Positions 61,155 through 64,000 of a DNA stretch of 64,000 nt are shown piece by piece. This stretch comes from Korobacter sp963758505 (GTDB lineage: Bacteria; Acidobacteriota; Terriglobia; Terriglobales; Acidobacteriaceae): contig CAVWVJ010000003.1 in the NCBI GenBank assembly GCA_963758505.1, positions 1,488,001 to 1,552,000 of the forward strand, given 5' to 3'. The notes under the pieces are model-generated. The model searched no databases. It saw only the letters and a list, made by a program, of their open reading frames with translations, and was not told the DNA's origin. Position numbers and translations under genes: made by a program. Positions within the stretch are counted from its first letter, which is position 1, and the number at the start of each line of letters is the position of its first letter.

Positions 61155-64000
61155 GGAAGTTTGTCCTCGGCCTCCTGAGGTTTCGCACCCTCGTACTCCT
61201 GGCATTGGGAGTTTGGCTCGTTGTCGGCGTGGTGATGTTCTTACGCCTCGATATCGAGGCCTATCCCGATCCCTCGCCGCCCCTGGTTGAAATCATCACG
61301 CAAAACGCAGCCTGGTCCGCGGAAGAAATGGAACAGCAAGTCACGGTGCCGATCGAGACCACACTCAACGGCATTCCGCATCTGCAATACATCCGCTCCA
61401 TCAGCATCTTCGGGTTGAGCGATGTGAAGATGTATTTCGATTTCGACAGCGACTATATACAAGACCGGCAAGAGGTGCTCAATCGGCTCGAGGGCATCAC
61501 ACTACCCAATAATCTGCAGCCACAACTCTCGCCCTGGTCGCCGACCGGAGAAATCTATCGCTTCCAGCTAACCGGTAACGGTTACAGTCTCAACGAACTC
61601 AAGGCAACCGCCGACTGGCTTGTGCGGCGTGAGATCAAGCAGGTGCCGGGGATCATTGATGTCACGACGTTCGGAGGGACGACCCGGCAATACCAGGCCG
61701 AAATCGACCCCAATCGTCTGCTGCAGTACAACGTGAACCTTCCTCAGGTGGTTACCGCGGTAGCGAGCAGCAACGCCAATGCGGGTGGCAGCTACATCAC
61801 CCTTGGGGAACAGAATGTGAATGTGCGCGGCCTGGGACTGTTGCGTGACCTGCCGGAAATGCAGCATGTGCTGGTGGCGGAACGCAACGGCGCGCCCGTC
61901 TATCTCGGCGACATCGCCAACGTCCACGAGGGCTATCAACCTCGTCTCGGGAAAGTCGGCATCGATCACCAACCTGACATTGTCGAGGGAATCGTGCTGC
62001 TGCAAAAGGGTGAGCAGTCGCTGCCCGCGCTTGCGCGCCTGCACCCAAAAATCCAGGAACTGAACAGCAAGCTCCTGCCGGCCGGGATGAAGCTTCACCC
62101 TCTGTATGACCGCACGGACCTTATTGGTGTGACCACCGGAACGGTTCGGCACCTCGTCCTGGTTGGGGTAGGCCTGGTATTACTTCTTCTTATCGCCTTC
62201 CTCGGCGACTGGCGAATGTCATTGATCGCGGCGCTCAGCATCCCAGTGGCCTTGTTATTCGCGTTCGGTTTGATGGAACTCATTGGGCAATCGGCCAACC
62301 TCATCTCTCTTGGATCGATTGATTTCGGCATTCTGGTGGACGCTGTGATCATCGGTCTTGATCACATGTATCGCCGACTGCAGGATCGCCCTGAGGACCA
62401 GTCGCATTTCGATGCGATCGCCCTTGCCACTTCGGAGACGGCGCGCCCCGTCCTGTTTTCCGTATTGATCATTGTGGTCGCGCTGTTTCCGCTGTTCACG
62501 ATGAGTGGTGTGCCCGGCAAGATTTTTGGTCCGATGTCAATCGCGTACGGTTTTGCATTGCTGGGAGCGCAGATTTTCGCCTTTGTCTTCGCTCCAGTGC
62601 TCGCTTCGTGGGGAAACACGCGCCCGCTGCACAAGCGCACCCCGGTGGTTCGCTGGTTGCACCGGCGTTATACGAGGATCCTGGAGTTCACGCTCAAGCA
62701 TCCATTCGTGATTGTGATTTCTTTCGGGGCGCTGCTGTTGCTGACGGTGGCGCTTCTTCCCGTGATGGGTGGCGAGTTCATGCCGAAGTTGGAGGAGGGA
62801 AATCTTTGGGTACGGGCCACGCTTCCGCAGGATGTTTCGTTCGAGACCTCTTCCAAATTGGCAGATGAGATCCGGATAGAGTTGCTGCGCTACCCAGCGG
62901 TGACCCACGTCGTGTCACAGCTTGGCCGTCCGGACGACGGGACCGATACCGCGGGCTTCAATAACCTCGAGTTCTTTGTGCAGCTCTTACCGCAATCCAA
63001 GTGGCCGGGAGGGCTGACAAAAGACAAGTTGATCACTCGGATGAACTCAGGCTTGGCAAAGTTCCCGGGTTCGGACTTTAACTTCTCGCAGAATATTCAG
63101 GATAACGTGGAAGAGGCGATGTCCGGCGTGAAGGGCGAGAATTCTCTGAAGCTCTTCGGCGACGATTTCGACGTCCTCACACAGAAAGCCCAGGACATTG
63201 CCAAGATCATGGGATCGGTGAAGGGCATTGAAGACTTGGGAGTATTTCGCGTCAACGGGCAGCCCAATCTGTTGATCTCCATCGATCGGGTCGCCGCAGG
63301 CCGCTACGGACTGATGGCCGCCGATCTCGATGCGGCCGTACAAGCTGCGATCGGTGGGATCACATCCACCCAGATCCTACAGGGAGATCGCCGCTTTGAT
63401 ATGGTCGTCCGTTTTCAACCGCAATTCCGCCAGGATCCCGAAGCCATCAAGAACATCCTGCTGCCCACGCCAGACGGCGGACGGGTTCCACTGGGGCAAG
63501 TGGCACAGGTCTCCATCCGGAACGGCGCGTTCATGATTTACCGCGAGAACGATCGGCGGTATATCCCCATCAAGTTCAGCGTGCGCGGCCGGGATCTCTC
63601 TTCCACGATGCAGGATGTGCAGGACAAACTGGAGCGCTCGATCGTGCTTCCCAAGGGCTATCACTACGAATGGGCGGGCGAATATGACAGCCTGAAGAAA
63701 GAGCAGCGCCGCTTGGCCATCATCCTGCCAATCACTCTGGCTGTGATCATTCTGTGCCTTTATCTTGCGTTTAACTCGTTAGGCGATGCGCTGCTGGTCG
63801 TGGGCATCCTTCCCGTCGCCCTTACTGGGGGTGCGCTGGCTCTCCTGGTAACCGGGACGCCCTTCAGCATCTCTGCCGCTGTCGGCTTCGCCTCGGCGAT
63901 TGGCGTTTCCACACTGGGCGCGCTGGTCTTTCTCAGCGCCATTCGACGCATGCAGCACGCAGGGTATTCGGCGAACCACGCCATTCGCGATGGCGCCATG
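61151..64000 (+). CDS. RND efflux pump, CusA/CzcA-like (cut by right edge)
   Basis: The frame is open from the ATG at 61151 to the last base, giving 950 residues of a pump that is usually about 1,030-1,050. It starts RFRTLVLLALGVWLVVGVVMFL and continues with the porter and docking domains. The helix-4 motif reads DFGILVDAVIIGLDHMYRRL, where the metal-RND family has DFGxxxDGAVxxxEN. So Gly is replaced by Ala, Glu by Asp and Asn by His, which leaves the substrate class in doubt. It drives export of ions or hydrophobic compounds by proton flow. Family assignment is firm; substrate unknown. Confidence 0.92.
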   Translation, partial: MRKFVLGLLRFRTLVLLALGVWLVVGVVMFLRLDIEAYPDPSPPLVEIITQNAAWSAEEMEQQVTVPIETTLNGIPHLQYIRSISIFGLSDVKMYFDFDSDYIQDRQEVLNRLEGITLPNNLQPQLSPWSPTGEIYRFQLTGNGYSLNELKATADWLVRREIKQVPGIIDVTTFGGTTRQYQAEIDPNRLLQYNVNLPQVVTAVASSNANAGGSYITLGEQNVNVRGLGLLRDLPEMQHVLVAERNGAPVYLGDIANVHEGYQPRLGKVGIDHQPDIVEGIVLLQKGEQSLPALARLHPKIQELNSKLLPAGMKLHPLYDRTDLIGVTTGTVRHLVLVGVGLVLLLLIAFLGDWRMSLIAALSIPVALLFAFGLMELIGQSANLISLGSIDFGILVDAVIIGLDHMYRRLQDRPEDQSHFDAIALATSETARPVLFSVLIIVVALFPLFTMSGVPGKIFGPMSIAYGFALLGAQIFAFVFAPVLASWGNTRPLHKRTPVVRWLHRRYTRILEFTLKHPFVIVISFGALLLLTVALLPVMGGEFMPKLEEGNLWVRATLPQDVSFETSSKLADEIRIELLRYPAVTHVVSQLGRPDDGTDTAGFNNLEFFVQLLPQSKWPGGLTKDKLITRMNSGLAKFPGSDFNFSQNIQDNVEEAMSGVKGENSLKLFGDDFDVLTQKAQDIAKIMGSVKGIEDLGVFRVNGQPNLLISIDRVAAGRYGLMAADLDAAVQAAIGGITSTQILQGDRRFDMVVRFQPQFRQDPEAIKNILLPTPDGGRVPLGQVAQVSIRNGAFMIYRENDRRYIPIKFSVRGRDLSSTMQDVQDKLERSIVLPKGYHYEWAGEYDSLKKEQRRLAIILPITLAVIILCLYLAFNSLGDALLVVGILPVALTGGALALLVTGTPFSISAAVGFASAIGVSTLGALVFLSAIRRMQHAGYSANHAIRDGAM

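Overview
The window is a GC-rich bacterial chromosome segment, most likely from an Acidobacteriota (Terriglobia, Koribacter-like) genome. That placement is inference from gene content: paired MacB-type permeases, an ECF sigma factor operon with DUF4252-type proteins, hfq-hflX, an F1-heavy ATP synthase operon with two b-type subunits, and a CusCBA-type RND operon. No rRNA, tRNA or CRISPR array was recognised.

Layout. 1-5.1 kb: the 3' part of a membrane protein gene, two FtsX/MacB-type ABC permeases and a secreted phosphoesterase lipoprotein. 5.1-9.1 kb: typA on the minus strand, then a four-gene sigma-factor operon coupled by ATGA overlaps. 9.3-10.8 kb: cspA, a small conserved-looking protein and an XRE/S24-like regulator on the minus strand. 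11-32.5 kb: a phage-like region. It holds a zinc-ribbon protein, a late-regulator-like protein, a small basic protein, a dual-specificity phosphatase, two large tail-spike-like proteins with Sec signal peptides, terminase, a HipA-like kinase with a DUF3037 partner, portal, protease-like protein, scaffold-like protein, major capsid, connector, tail/baseplate proteins and holin-like proteins. I saw no integrase, replication gene, tape measure or endolysin. Terminase, portal and connector each carry a one-base frameshift, and REP-like palindromic repeats lie between the genes, so this looks like an old, decaying or domesticated element.

32.6-43.2 kb: a two-lipoyl E2 acyltransferase, a secreted protein, a cytochrome c, an SH3 lipoprotein, a tiny duplicated-motif protein, an unusual phosphoribosyltransferase-kinase fusion, a sarcosine-oxidase-like flavoprotein with a cupin, a DegT aminotransferase and a PuuD-like membrane protein. 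43.5-46.2 kb: hfq, hflX and a YeiH-family transporter. 46.5-52.9 kb: the ATP synthase operon b, b', delta, alpha, gamma, beta, epsilon; the a and c subunits are not here. A set of nested inverted repeats sits between yeiH and the atp operon. 53-58.8 kb: a PP2C phosphatase overlapping an FHA protein, 3-hydroxybutyryl-CoA dehydrogenase, small membrane proteins, a YycJ-like metallo-hydrolase and a frameshifted pyrD. 58.8-64 kb: an outer-membrane factor, a periplasmic adaptor and an RND pump that runs off the right edge.

Most interesting leads: the kinase/DUF3037 cassette between terminase and portal, the signal-peptide-bearing tail-spike paralogues, the PRTase-kinase fusion, and the structured intergenic element before the atp operon.
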